DNA of 64,000 nt from Tachypleus tridentatus (lineage: Eukaryota > Arthropoda > Merostomata > Xiphosura > Limulidae). How positions within the stretch are numbered: the first letter of the stretch is position 1; every line of letters starts with the position of its first letter. Below the pieces are notes generated by a model, which was given only the letters and a program-made list of their open reading frames with translations, searched no databases and had not been told where the DNA came from. The position numbers were made by a program, and so were the translations under genes. The DNA lies in assembly GCF_004210375.1 (NCBI RefSeq), contig NC_134830.1:62429576-62493575 (forward strand). Reading direction: 5' to 3'. Positions 12,432-23,347 of the stretch are shown here, piece after piece.

Positions 12432-12693
12432 GTTTGTTTGTTTATAAATTTTGCGCAAAGCCACACGAGGGCTACTTGCGCGAGCCAACCCTAATTTAGC
12501 AGTGTAAAACTAGAGGGAAGACAGCTAGTCATCACCATCCACCGCCAACTTTTGGGCTACTCTTTTAACAACGAATAGTAGGATTGACCGTCACATTATA
12601 ACGCCCCCACGATTAAAAGGGCGAGCATGTTTGTGAAAGGAATGTAAACTCGCGACCCTCAGTTTGTGAGTTAAACGATCTAGTTACCAGACC
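12432..12693 (-). repeat. S1 SINE, diverged head
   Basis: The tail and body are good. The tRNA-like head has degenerated at the distal end, around 12640-12690. Confidence 0.8.
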
Positions 12694-13211
12694 ATTATTA
12701 TAATTACTAGAAGAGAGATATAAAATATTTATGGTCGTCAGAATAGTCTCTTTACTCCAACAGTACATCTTTAAATACAAGATCTCTAGAATGATACGAA
12801 CGGATGGTGATCAAAGACACTGAAATGTGTAAGTTCACTTATATACAGGCCGCATTTTATGAAACCTTATCTAGTGTTAGTCCTAAGTTCAATAAAGAGA
12901 TAAATTAATACTGTAAGTTGTGTACATTGTTTACTTTATTTCAGTTAGGACTAAACTTCACTGTACTTAATACTATCGATAAGTAAACTGCTATTTTACA
13001 GCATAATGTCAGACGTTTTTGGGAACCTTAAGACTGTAGAAAATGGTTAGTAAAGTTTGTTTTTCTCCGCTTTTTGTTGTAATTCAAACCCGCATTAAGA
13101 TTAGTTGAGGCGCTTTTAATAGCATCAGCTGGTCACCCATTATGTGGTTGGTATTGCTAATGTAGGTCAGGAGCAAATATAGCTAGGAACTCAAGTTTCT
13201 TATGTTTTACG

Positions 13212-14123
13212 ACAGTTAGGTGTAAAGGATTTATTGTTATACATATATTTTAACGTCTACGTTTGTTTAAGTTTAATGCATATAACGTATATTGTTAAAT
13301 GTGTATTACGCAAGTCGTGCCTGTTCTCTAAATTTGTAGAATATTCTCGAGTGTAAATAATATATATGTTTTACGAAAACACTAGCCTATCTTCGAATAC
13401 TGTTAAACTCTCGAAAATCTCGCTTTAAAGTATATAAACTGACGGCGAGAGACACTAACAAAGAATACTGTTTGGTCGCTAAAGTCAGTTTACTTTATAA
13501 AACTTCGGACGCCGTAATTGTGACAAACGTTTATTAATCAGAAAACTACAGACATTTGATCAGGAACGTTTATGAATTTTGAACATTACAAACCGTTTAA
13601 CTTCTGTGAATTAACTTTGAATGTTAGTCTGTCTTCGAGGGCATTATGTAATGTCATCGGTGTGCTTCAAGTTAGCTAGCCGTCAATAGAAATGTATCTG
13701 TTTACTAACACAGAATTAATTCGCTCCCCGTAAATGTCGAGGAAAGATGTATGTGTTTCCTTTATAGCAAAGCCACATCGGACTATCTGCTGTGTCTATC
13801 AGGGGAATCAAACTCCTGATTTTAGAACTGTAAATCCGAAAACTTAACGCTGTCCCAGCAGGAGACCGAGGAAAGATTCAGTTCCAAACCAAATAGAAAA
13901 TCCAGTATTGTTTGTAAGTTTGTAAAACTGTTGTGTATAAACCAATATTTGTAATAACCATTATTATAAATTGTATTTTTGTTTTTGTATATTAAAATAT
14001 ATTTGTGTTAAGAAAGCAAATTGTGTGTATCAATCTTGTTGGTAAATATCATAAATTTAATATATATCAACATTTAATTAACTTCTAAATTAAAATTTCC
14101 GGCTGTTTGGATTATGATAGTAA
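13212..14123 (+). mobile_element. LTR-like repeat, copy 2
   Basis: Most complete copy, starting TGTAAAGGATTTATTG and ending GATTATGATAGTAACA, about 910 bp. It contains the core landmarks TATTCTCGAGTGTAAATA, AAAGTATATAAACTGACGGC (TATA-like), TTTATTAATCAGAAAACTAC and TCAATCTTGTTGGTAAATAT. The TG...CA termini fit an LTR. An S3 SINE interrupts it. Confidence 0.6.
13748..13865 (-). repeat. S3 SINE inside LTR-like copy 2
   Basis: Reverse copy. The LTR-like sequence resumes after it at CGAGGAAAGATTCAGTTCCA, so the SINE inserted later. Confidence 0.75.
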
Positions 14124-14445
14124 CACTAGGATTCACAGTCCACAAAACGTGCGTAATTAAGAACCATGTAAATAAACTGTTTTTGACCAGATTAGACATG
14201 ACTGGGATTCTGCTGGCACGAGTGATACACGTAGTGCAAATGACTAAGTAGCAATGGTATAGATTCATTCGAGTGCCGATCAGATTACGTGAAGCTCCGC
14301 TTTTCTCTCTCCTTTAAACGAATATCGGATAACGCATAGATATTCTGCTCCACTATCACAGAAATGAAATCTAATGACGTAAATATTCCCCACTTTCCCC
14401 TTACGATCTCATAAACATCAGATTTGTTGCTAAATATATAACATT
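14124..14445. other. Spacer between two direct LTR-like copies
   Basis: About 320 bp. I see no primer-binding site, polypurine tract or gag/pol coding in it. It may be what remains of a retrotransposon interior or merely host DNA between two solo LTRs. Confidence 0.35.
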
Positions 14446-15215
14446 TGTAACGGATTTATTATTGTATATTTATTTTAATATCTATGCTTGTTTCAGTTTA
14501 GTATATATTTACAAATACATGTATCTTATATTGTTACGTGTGTATTGCGCAAGTCCCGCCTATTAACTAAATTTGTAAAAAAACTCTAAGAGTATAAGAG
14601 TCAACAATACATGTTTCACGAAAGCACTAGCGTATCTTAGAATATTGTTTCCAAATGAGCTTCTCAAATCCTCTCCATAAAAGTTTACAAATTAACGCGC
14701 CAAGAGACAGTTTATTATTGTTGGTTTCATACAGTTAGGACACTTTAAACATCGGAAGCTATAACTGTGATAAACTTATTAATCGGAAAACTACAGATAT
14801 TTGACCAAAACGTTTATAGATTTTGAACATTAAAAACCGTAAATTAACTTTGGATGTTAGTATTTCTAAGAGAACATCAAATATTTAATATCAGGAAAAA
14901 CTCACGTGTGAAGAAGTTAGCTGGGTTCTCATTAAATGAAGTGTACAAGTGTATCAACACACAATTAATTCGCTTATCGTGAACTGTCAATAAAATATTC
15001 AGTTCAGGCCAGAGAGAAAAGTTAGTATTATATGTAAGGTTGTATACCTTTTGTATATAAATCATTATTTGCAATGACCGTTAATATAAATTGCATTGTA
15101 ACGGATTTATGTTAAGAAAAAAAATCTTATTAGCAAATATAAATTCGATACATATCGACATTCAATTAATTTCTAAACTAAAATCAAAATTTCAGACTAT
15201 ATGTAATCGTAATAC
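14446..15215 (+). mobile_element. LTR-like repeat, copy 3
   Basis: Begins TGTAACGGATTTATTATTG in direct orientation to copy 2. Shares GCGCAAGTCCCGCCTATTAA, GAAGCTATAACTGTGATAAA, TTAATCGGAAAACTACAGAT and ATTAATTCGCTTATCGTGAA. Shortened in the 3' half. Confidence 0.6.
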
Positions 15216-15510
15216 GAAAAATAATAAATGAGAAATTCGTCCGAGACAAATTATAATACGCAATACATTTTTGCACCTATTTTAGAAAATTTCAGGAAAC
15301 ATGTTATCACTAATGTGTAAGTCATCATACACTAGTAGTCACTATCTTGGAAATCAATATGTGGTACATTTCTACAAAGTTATATCGAAGTTTGGCACTG
15401 ACCATTTTTAGCCCTTATCGACCACCGTTTTTATTCATTAAATTTAGCACTGTGGATTTAAGCTTCAAATCTAAGCCCTCTACAGACTTCTTCGTTATCT
15501 TATACGGTTT

Positions 15511-15625
15511 TTTCGTTTCTTTGTTTTCCACATAAAACTACAAAATGGACTATCTGTACTCTGTCTGTTGTGACAACCCCGAACTTTTATGTTGTTAGTC
15601 CATCAGCCTGCCACTGACCCAGAAA
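15511..15625 (-). repeat. S2 SINE, diverged
   Basis: ACAAAATGGACTATCTGTAC through CTGCCACTGACCC; box B is not intact. Confidence 0.5.
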
Positions 15626-16796
15626 GGCACAGATGTATTTAACGTGCTAATTGTTATTGCTTAAAGTGGTCTATAAGACTTGACAGTGATCAAATAAGTG
15701 GTCGTATAATTAGAAAACAAGTATTAAAGAAATTAAAGATTTGACCATTAGGGATTACTAGAGAGAAAATTTACAAGTGGTGTTCAAAAGAACGATATTT
15801 ACACGCACAGCTGTTAAGCATTGCAAGAGTTTAACCGGTTCATATATAAAAACTAACAAGTGATTATAAACCAGTTAGTTTGGCCATGTTTCTTACTTCA
15901 CTACTTTAACTCAAGTGTTAAAATTTTGTTGACTTTCTGATTGTTTTATGTTCTTGCACATACATAGTAATATAGGTTTCTTCACACTTAAAACTGTGAA
16001 ACTCTTTAATGTGTACTGTAAAATAAGTTACTATGTCCATTAGTACACCATATATATAATCAAATTAATTAGTAAGTAATATACATTTATTTTTAAACGT
16101 ATTATCGTAATATTGTTGTGTGTAACTTTGATGAGAAATGAAAAGTGGTTTACCAAACTTAGTGCAGGTTCGAAATGCAATGTTTCTAATTAAACGACAA
16201 ATATTCTTAAGCGTTTTATTAAGAAAATCTGAAGGTGAGTTAAAACTTATAACTTTAACAATTTTTTTGAGAATTAACGGAATTTACTTCGTTTAACGAT
16301 GTTAAAAATTTGAATGTTTAACCTCTCATGAGGCTTATTGTTAAGACTTTAAATCTTTCGCCAAATACTTTGTTCATCAGTACGTCTCTAAAGCTATGAT
16401 GTCATTGGACTATTTTACTTTGTGTAATTATTTTAAATCAATATTTCGTATTAAAAATTTTATTTTGGGATAACCCAGGCGTTATGCTGTTTGATAAAAA
16501 TCTTCAATTTTGAATTATCTAATGTGGTATAGGCAAGTTCATTTATACATTTATGTTAGATGTTAGTTTGTAATTGGTTAGTTAACACAAATGTTAGGGC
16601 TTCTGGAACAAATATCGGGCAAGAACTATAAATTTATTTGATCGCACAGCATAGAGAATATTAACTAATTTTTAAAATTTCGTTGATTATACAGCTAACT
16701 AATTTTTTAAAAAGAATAACCAAAGTTAAAGACTAGTTTGTTAAAAATAGAAAAGTGAAACATTGTGAAGAATAGTGGTACCTTTAGAGAATGTTT
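15626..16796. other. No feature recognised
   Basis: AT-rich, no repeat family or coding signal identified. Confidence 0.5.
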
Positions 16797-16988
16797 TGGT
16801 TTGGTCTGTTTTGAATTTTGCCCAAAGCTACTCGAAAACTATCTGCGTTAGCCGTCCCTAATTTAGCAATGTAAGATTAGGGGGAAGGTAGCTAGACATC
16901 ACCACCCACCGCCAACTCTTGGGATACTCTTTTGCTAATGAATAGTGGGATAGACCATTACATTATAACATCCCCACATGCTGAGGTG
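16797..16988 (-). repeat. S1 SINE, head missing
   Basis: Covers tail and body up to the TATAACATCCCCACATGCTG region. The tRNA-like part is absent, so it is 5'-truncated. Confidence 0.8.
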
Positions 16989-17800
16989 AACTGAATCTTT
17001 AGAAACATCTTTAAAGAATAATGAAGACTATACATAGCTACATTTTCGGCAAGTTCAACCTAAGAACATTAGTGTTGAATCTACTATTATATCGCTGAAG
17101 TATAATCGCTGAATAGCAGCTTTCTATAAGCCACAAACAAAGTTGTTTTGATCATAGGATATCTGTACACTTTACAATAAGGACTTTATAGCAACTGGAG
17201 ATATCTGAGAAGTACTAAAAACGGTTGTGGTTGATCTGCCCAGATTACACTGATCAGAAGCAATTCATCATCTCTAAAATCTTCTGGAAGTAGAACAATT
17301 AGAATTTGGAATATTTTGTAGGCATAATTGTAGAATTTCATTGAATTAGTTGTTACAAATCTTTGGTGATAAAAACTAGCGCGATTCGCACGAATTAGAC
17401 ATCCGCAAAAGCACTCTCGAAACCCAATTTGAAACCGCGTTCGACAATGTCTCTTTATCACAGTCAGATCTTACCAATCAACAAATTATGTAGTTCTCCA
17501 CGAATCACAGTAAAGTAATAAATGTAGTGAATAGGTGCGAAAAACAGTCAATAAATAAGTCTTAAGTGTCCTTAAACTTCGTTATGATCAATTATGGACA
17601 TTACTTATTAGGTGCTGTTAACTGGCTTTTATGAAATGTCGATAATAAAGTAAACCAAACAATCATATTTCCTTTAGTCGATAACATATAATACACTAGG
17701 GTAAATTCATCAACTATGTACACAACGATGAATAAAATTAAGCTTTCAGCTTTGATATCAAAACCCGATTTATTGGGAGGCAACAATATTAAGAAGATGA
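16989..17800. other. No feature recognised
   Basis: Single-copy-looking AT-rich DNA. The longest open frame here (17186-17461, -) has no recognisable motif. Confidence 0.45.
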
Positions 17801-18069
17801 TTTAGTTTGAATTTCGCGCAAAACTACACGAGGTGTATCTGCACTTGTCATCCCTAATTTATCAGTGTAAGACTAGACGGAAGGCAGCTAGTCATCACCA
17901 CCCACCATAACTCTTGGGCTACTCTCTTACCAACGAATAGTGAGATTGACCGTCATATTATAACGACTTCACGGCTGAAAGAACGAGCATATTTGATGCG
18001 ATGTGGATTCGAACCCGCGACCCTCGGATTGCAAGTAGAGTGCCTTAACCACCTGGCCATGCCGAGCCC
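17801..18069 (-). repeat. S1 SINE, full length
   Basis: Reverse copy with good box B complement (GGATTCGAACCCGCG) and head complement ACCTGGCCATGCCGAGCC. Several substitutions in the body. Confidence 0.9.
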
Positions 18070-18751
18070 GTTAAGAAGATGAAAATATATCATTCCTATT
18101 GTTAAGTTAAATAAACAAAGACCACGAACTCAAGGAGACGTTACAACATCACTGATGTCTGATGGATAATTAATAACGTACTACACACTCTATAATTATT
18201 GACATTTAATGAAGAACTTAATCGTTATTGATGTTTGATCGAGAACTACGTACCGCATAGAACACATGCGTAAAACAAGTGTTCCTAATTATAATTATCT
18301 GTGAATATGATTAAACTGAGTAATTTATCTGTCAAACAACAACAACTGAGTTTACTCTGGGGGAGATTCCGATACCAAGTTAGAAACTATTCCTTTAAAG
18401 TTTCGGACAAAAGAAAATATTCAAACCTCGTAGTGTATAAATCCTAAATAGATTACAACGACTGGTATCTTGAAGCTCAAATCTCCATGTTGTGATGGTT
18501 CAAAATATAATTACGTTTACTATGGAATAATGTTCTTGTTCATCGGGAAAGACAATGGTTAACAAAAACGTCTATTAGACGTGATTCTTGGACACTTGAT
18601 TTATGTACGTAACAAGTAAGAAACTTGATCAAAGTGTTTAATAATTTATAAAAAAAGATCGACGTTATGCCCGCCAATTAAGTTATAATTAGGTGAGTTA
18701 TTATTTATAATACTAACAGTCATTTTCGAGTAGAAGTCATGCGAAACTTTC

Positions 18752-18866
18752 GTTCCCCATTGGCGCAGTGGACTTACATCCCTAGAAATCAGGTTACGAT
18801 ATCCGTGGCGGGCAGAGCGCAGATAGCCTATTGTTTAGCTTTGTGCTTAATTCCAAATAAACAAAT
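18752..18866 (+). repeat. S2 SINE
   Basis: Forward copy with a very intact 3' half (GTGGCGGGCAGAGCGCAGAT; AGCTTTGTGCTTAATTCC). Confidence 0.85.
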
Positions 18867-19287
18867 GAAATCAGAACTTTTAGACCTTTACAAGGCGGTC
18901 TATAAGCTCTGACTTAGGAGTTACAGTTTTGTTTTAGGTCATACGTGTTCACCTGAGGTGTGAAGAGTACAGAGAGCCGTTTACGTATTTTTGTGCTTAA
19001 ACAAACGAAAAAAATTAGATCACACGTAGTTATGTATAGATACATTGTTGTATATACATATATTGATTGTTTTCAATTTTCCACAAAAAATCTAACAAAA
19101 TATATTTTACAGGATATAGCGTTGTTTAAGAATAGTAAACGGAATAATTTGTCTGTAATAGACCAGTTTAGTTGTTATAAATATTACCTTAAAGTTCAGT
19201 TTTCAACATAAAACATTTAACAGTTGCTTTATTGAGAAAATAATAATAATTTTTAAATTAATTTGAAATATTATCTTTATTCTTTTG

Positions 19288-19405
19288 TCTTCCGCTAGCA
19301 CAGTGGTAAGTCTATGGATTTACAACGCTAATATTAGGCGTTCGATTCTTCTCGATGTACTCAGGAGAAAGCCCAATGTGGCTTTGCTATAAGAAAAACA
19401 CACAC
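19288..19405 (+). repeat. S3 SINE
   Basis: Forward copy: CTTCCGCTAGCACAGTGGTA ... TGTGGCTTTGCTATAAGAAA, ending in a CA-rich tail. Confidence 0.85.
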
Positions 19406-19888
19406 TAATTTTTTTCTGTCACGATTTAACGTCGACAGGTATTTTCAAGATTCGGATACTCAGACATAGAGGTAGTCGACTAAAAATGGATTTTGGTTTG
19501 TGTACTCTTGCCTGAAAAACACATTCCGTTCTTTGAGGTTACGAATGGGTGCATTATAAGAATGAAGTTCAATAACCTTTATACCGTCAGAGAAAACAGA
19601 TAAAAGGCTTATGATGAAATCTGTTAATTATCCACCTTCCTTCCATTTACAATCTAAAAATTAAATATTCAAGTTGCTTATGTGAAGATAGCTCCAAAGT
19701 AACTTTGAGGAAAAATTATGAGAAAAATTTCATGGTTGTTTCCACTTCTTTGTAATAGTATTTTAAACGACAAATTTCACGATTTACAAATTACGAAAAA
19801 TAGACATCAACCACGAATAGTACGAAGAAATTGTGAGGGCTTTATCTAAATCTTCGTATAATTAAGTTTAAATTTTATGTGGAGTTAC

Positions 19889-20149
19889 TTATACAGGGTG
19901 TTCGGAAAGTCATTGTGCAGTTTTGTAATCATATTTTGTTCAGTCTATTTTAAGTCAGCAACTGATAGCGGTGTTTACAAACAAAATAAGAAGGATCCAA
20001 GCCTGTATTGATGCCAACGGGGGTCACTTTCAACATTGTCTATAATTGTCATTCATATTTACCTCCTGTATTCTATATTGAAACATGTCTGTTAATAAAT
20101 ATATAAGTGCACAGTGACTTTCCGAACATCCTGTATATATAAACATATT
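19889..20149 (+). mobile_element. Mariner-type MITE with transposase C-terminal remnant
   Basis: About 260 bp bounded by inverted ends ACAGGGTGTTCGGAAAGTCA and TGACTTTCCGAACATCCTGT within TA dinucleotides. Inside, 19980-20045 (+) reads NKIRRIQACIDANGGHFQHCL then a stop. This matches the style of the C-terminal end of mariner/IS630-type transposases, with a Gly-Gly-His-Phe motif. The rest of the transposase is deleted. It therefore derives from an autonomous mariner, and the 83-bp element at 3037 is a further-deleted relative. Confidence 0.8.
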
Positions 20150-20194
20150 ATGTTAATATAATAATCAATTATCCAACAAAAATGTATGTTACTT

Positions 20195-20275
20195 TATTTT
20201 GGAGAACATGCTAGATGTTTCGGCAGAACATTGAGTTAACTTATTCTTCTTCAGAAGAAATTAAACCAAATTTCC
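20195..20275 (-). other. Penelope-like / hammerhead-like motif, degenerate
   Basis: The - strand has CTGAAGAAGAATAAG, then about 15 bases later CTGCCGAAACATCTAGC. CTGAAGA fits the hammerhead consensus CUGANGA and GAAAC fits the second core. The stem II arms (AGAA/TTCT) pair only with a bulge. Such modules occur in Penelope-like retroelements. Confidence 0.3.
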
Positions 20276-21225
20276 AAATTTAAAGTAACTTCATTATTAT
20301 TATAATACGTCTTTGTTTCACAACTTCATATCATTCTATATGAAGTTATAGTTTATAACTTAAGTTGGAACCAGCTGGTTGATTTTTAACGTAGATTTCC
20401 AATAACCCCGGAGTAACCCATAGACTTTCTTGAATATATTTTTCAAAACTATTTAAGCACCAAATTGCTAACGGATCCATTAAGTTTTTGGCTGCACGAT
20501 TCCTAAAGAAAAAATGTGATACCCCTTAATATTTTGGCCAATAACTTACATAACGGGCACAAACATACAATTACTGAGAACTCTATAATATTTGGACCCT
20601 ACCTATAGTGAACGGTATAGAAATAAGTGTGTCATTTGAAGATTGAGCTGTTGGTTGCATTATAAGAAATAGTTTTGATTAATTACAAATAAGTAATAAG
20701 GGATAATAAATAGTTAGGATAAAATTTATGAAAAATTCAGACGACTTCCAAGTGATTACACAAATAATATCTGTGTAAAATTTATATCCTCTATCATGAA
20801 CAAACAAACTTAGCTCACTATCTTGATTAGCGATAAGTAAAATGACATTTAGGCTGTGAGGAATAAAGAACATGAGTTTTATTTAAGTACAATCTTCTTT
20901 AATGTTCATCTTATCTTTAACTTACAGTGTTAATATAACGTCATTTTTGTTATATCCCTTTTCATTATTAGATTTTTCAACACAGTTTTTATCATAACAG
21001 CACTCATTTTAATATATTCTGAAACTGCATGCATTAGTTTAGAAAAGAAAAAAAGACGAGCCGAACTTTAATTAAAACAACAACTCTACATAAGAGAGGA
21101 CATAAAACGAACTTTGTGTGTGTTATCTTTGAGTTTTATTTATTGAATTTCCAGTATTTTATAAAAACTGTATGAATAAAACTATATGAACGCATTGTGT
21201 TATGTTGGGATTAATTCATTATTCA

Positions 21226-21425
21226 TTTTAGTCTTGAAACTTTGATTAATAAACATAAAAACAAAACTCTAGTCCTTTTAGTCTTGGAACGTAAATCAAT
21301 AAACACAAAAATTGATCTCTAGTCCTTTTTAGCCTTGGAACGTAGATCGATGAACACAAAAACAAAACTGTAGACCTTTTAGTCTTGTAATGTAGACCAA
21401 TGTACAAAAAACAAAACTCTTTACT
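21226..21425. repeat. Short tandem array, unit about 50-53 bp, about 4 copies
   Basis: Repeats of the pattern CTTTTAGTCTTGGAACGTA, then ATCAATAAACACAAAAA, then CTCTAGTC. Copies are 80-90% alike by eye. Confidence 0.75.
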
Positions 21426-21637
21426 AATGCAGTTTTCAGTTCTCAAACATACATATAAATGTTTTGCTCATATAACAAAACCTTTATGCGCTCATTTTTA
21501 CACCTTATTAGCTGATACTGCTCTATAGAATAATTCTAAAACTTTCACAAGAAATATAAAATCTGTAAAAAAATGTTTTACAGAAATGCTTATCTCCTGC
21601 AGAAATATAAAATCCACACATTGAAACCTTCAACTCC

Positions 21638-21760
21638 ACTGGTGGGACAGCGCTAATTTACGAACTTACTACACTAAAATCCAGGTCTGGGATTCTATTC
21701 TCCAAGGTTGGACAAAGCAGATAGCTCACTGTGGCTTTATTCTAAGACAAACAAACTGAA
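21638..21760 (+). repeat. S3 SINE, diverged
   Basis: CACTGGTGGGACAGCGCTAA, box-B-like CTGGGATTCTATTC, and the tail CACTGTGGCTTTATTCTAAG. Confidence 0.65.
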
Positions 21761-22560
21761 GCCTTTAACAATCGTGTATAAAATAATCATTCTTAATAAT
21801 AAAGAACTTTCAGTAAGTACACAATTCTGTCACGAACATGATAGTTTAAAAAAACAACTGTTACCTCCAATAGCTAGTTTCAGAAATTAGATGATAAAGC
21901 AAATAATAATATTATTATACGTTATGAAAAAATTAACACAACATTGCCGCGAAGTTTGATAACTCTGTCCTCTGTTTATAAAAACTGCTTAAACATTTTA
22001 TATGTAAAATATTGAAGAAATATTTAATTATTAACATCTGTTTTTTAAACAACGATTCTTGATATAAACTCTATACTGATTGATGGTGACTTAATAGAAC
22101 TAAGTAATTCGTGATGTTTTATGTTGTGTCAAAGTCTATAAGCGAATAACCATTGTCTTATAAGGAAATCCACGACGTTTCATAAAATTTGACATTTTAT
22201 ATTATTTGTTCGATACACAAGCGTCAGTTGTTGAAATAATATCTATAACAGGTACAAGTAAAATGTATCCAAAGGTATTACGAATATTGAATATTCTAAA
22301 TAAAAGATTGAATATTCTAAATAAAAGATTCTTTATTACAGTGCATGCTATTTCAAAAACATTTTCCTCTTTATTCTTTTAATATTTGAATTTTTGAAAA
22401 GATTGATTGAATTTCAGTTTATTCCATGGTATTGATAACGACAAATTTTTTTTTTTTACTTGTTAACTTATCTTCATATAAAATTCAAATAAAATTTGCT
22501 TAGATTAGTTTTCGTTGTACTTGATACTTTATTGTGAATTTTGTGCATTATAACTTTTCT
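21761..22560. other. Upstream flank of gene 1
   Basis: AT-rich. A perfect 21-bp direct repeat containing TTGAATATTCTAAATAAAAG is at about 22287-22330. Nothing else recognised. Confidence 0.5.
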
Positions 22561-22866
22561 TTATCAGTACGAACGTTCTGTATCAGGGTCCATCAAGGTC
22601 AACATGACACTGTCGACTGTAATTGAAAGGCGAATATCTCAGGTCTGGTGGACATGGATTTGCTGGATGGAAAGAGGCGGTTACAGACACCTCCTCCGCT
22701 GCTAGTGCAGATCGTTCGTTGGTTTTGGTTGATTAGAGGCGTGTTCTCACCACTGTCCGTGATAATCTCGTGTCTATAAAAACACCTCCTATCATCTCTT
22801 TTCTAGAAGTCTTATGAAATCTGTCACATAATAGTTTGTATTACTTTCAATCGAGAATACTTTATT
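22561..22866 (+). promoter_or_regulatory. Candidate core promoter and 5' leader of gene 1
   Basis: This 200-bp stretch is visibly GC-richer than the flanks, unusual here. A TATA box (TATAAAA, 22775-22781) lies 86 bases upstream of the start codon. It predicts transcription from roughly 22805-22812 and a 5' leader of about 55-60 bases without an upstream ATG. The assignment is by motif and position only. An ATG-initiated 38-codon frame at about 22603 lies upstream of the TATA box and would not be in such a transcript. Confidence 0.5.
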
Positions 22867-23347
22867 ATGTCTCTATTGAAAAGAAGGGTCAGACTAATAT
22901 GGATGATACTTTTGTTTGTGAGATTCATATCTGAGTCATCTTCCACACAGAAACTTGAAGGGGAAGAGATTAGTAGTAATGTCGACATACAGAACAAAAA
23001 TTTAAATTTTTCTCCTGAACGCAGTCTCGAGAGAAACGTAATAATCACGGGTTTTGATGACGAAACAGTCTTTCATCAAGATGACTACGCAAACTGTTCT
23101 ATTTGTATTCGCAGAGAGATTGAAAGATTTGAACATCTTGAAGCGATCAAAGCAAGAATTTTGAAAAAACTTGGTTTAAAGCAGCCTTTGAATGTTACTA
23201 AGAAGAATACACTCCCTCATAATATACCTATTCACGAAATTCGTAATCAAATAGAATATATTAACAGGTCTGAGAGCGATACCAACGAGGAACAGAAATT
23301 GGATGAAGAAATCTTGCCAGAAAAAGTTATTTCTTTCGCTGAAATTA
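22867..23347 (+). CDS. myo: Gene 1 exon 1: signal peptide and N-terminal prodomain
   Basis: Encodes residues 1-160 plus one base of 161. The start is the first ATG after the TATA box and is followed directly by a signal peptide. The exon ends GCTGAAATTA with donor GTAAGTAT, a near-ideal 5' splice site. The frame runs open only 11 codons past the donor. Sequons occur at NCS, NVT and NRS. The EAIKARILKKL helix corresponds to the alpha-1/latency-lasso part of myostatin prodomains. Confidence 0.92.

Noticed and set aside
17186-17461. 91-codon - strand frame that looked protein-like at its start
   Set aside because: No recognisable motif, no splice context and no GC shift relative to flanks.
22603-22716. 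38-codon ATG frame upstream of gene 1 as an upstream ORF or extra exon
   Set aside because: It lies upstream of the TATA box and shows no similarity to the ligand; the Trp-rich peptide has no known counterpart.
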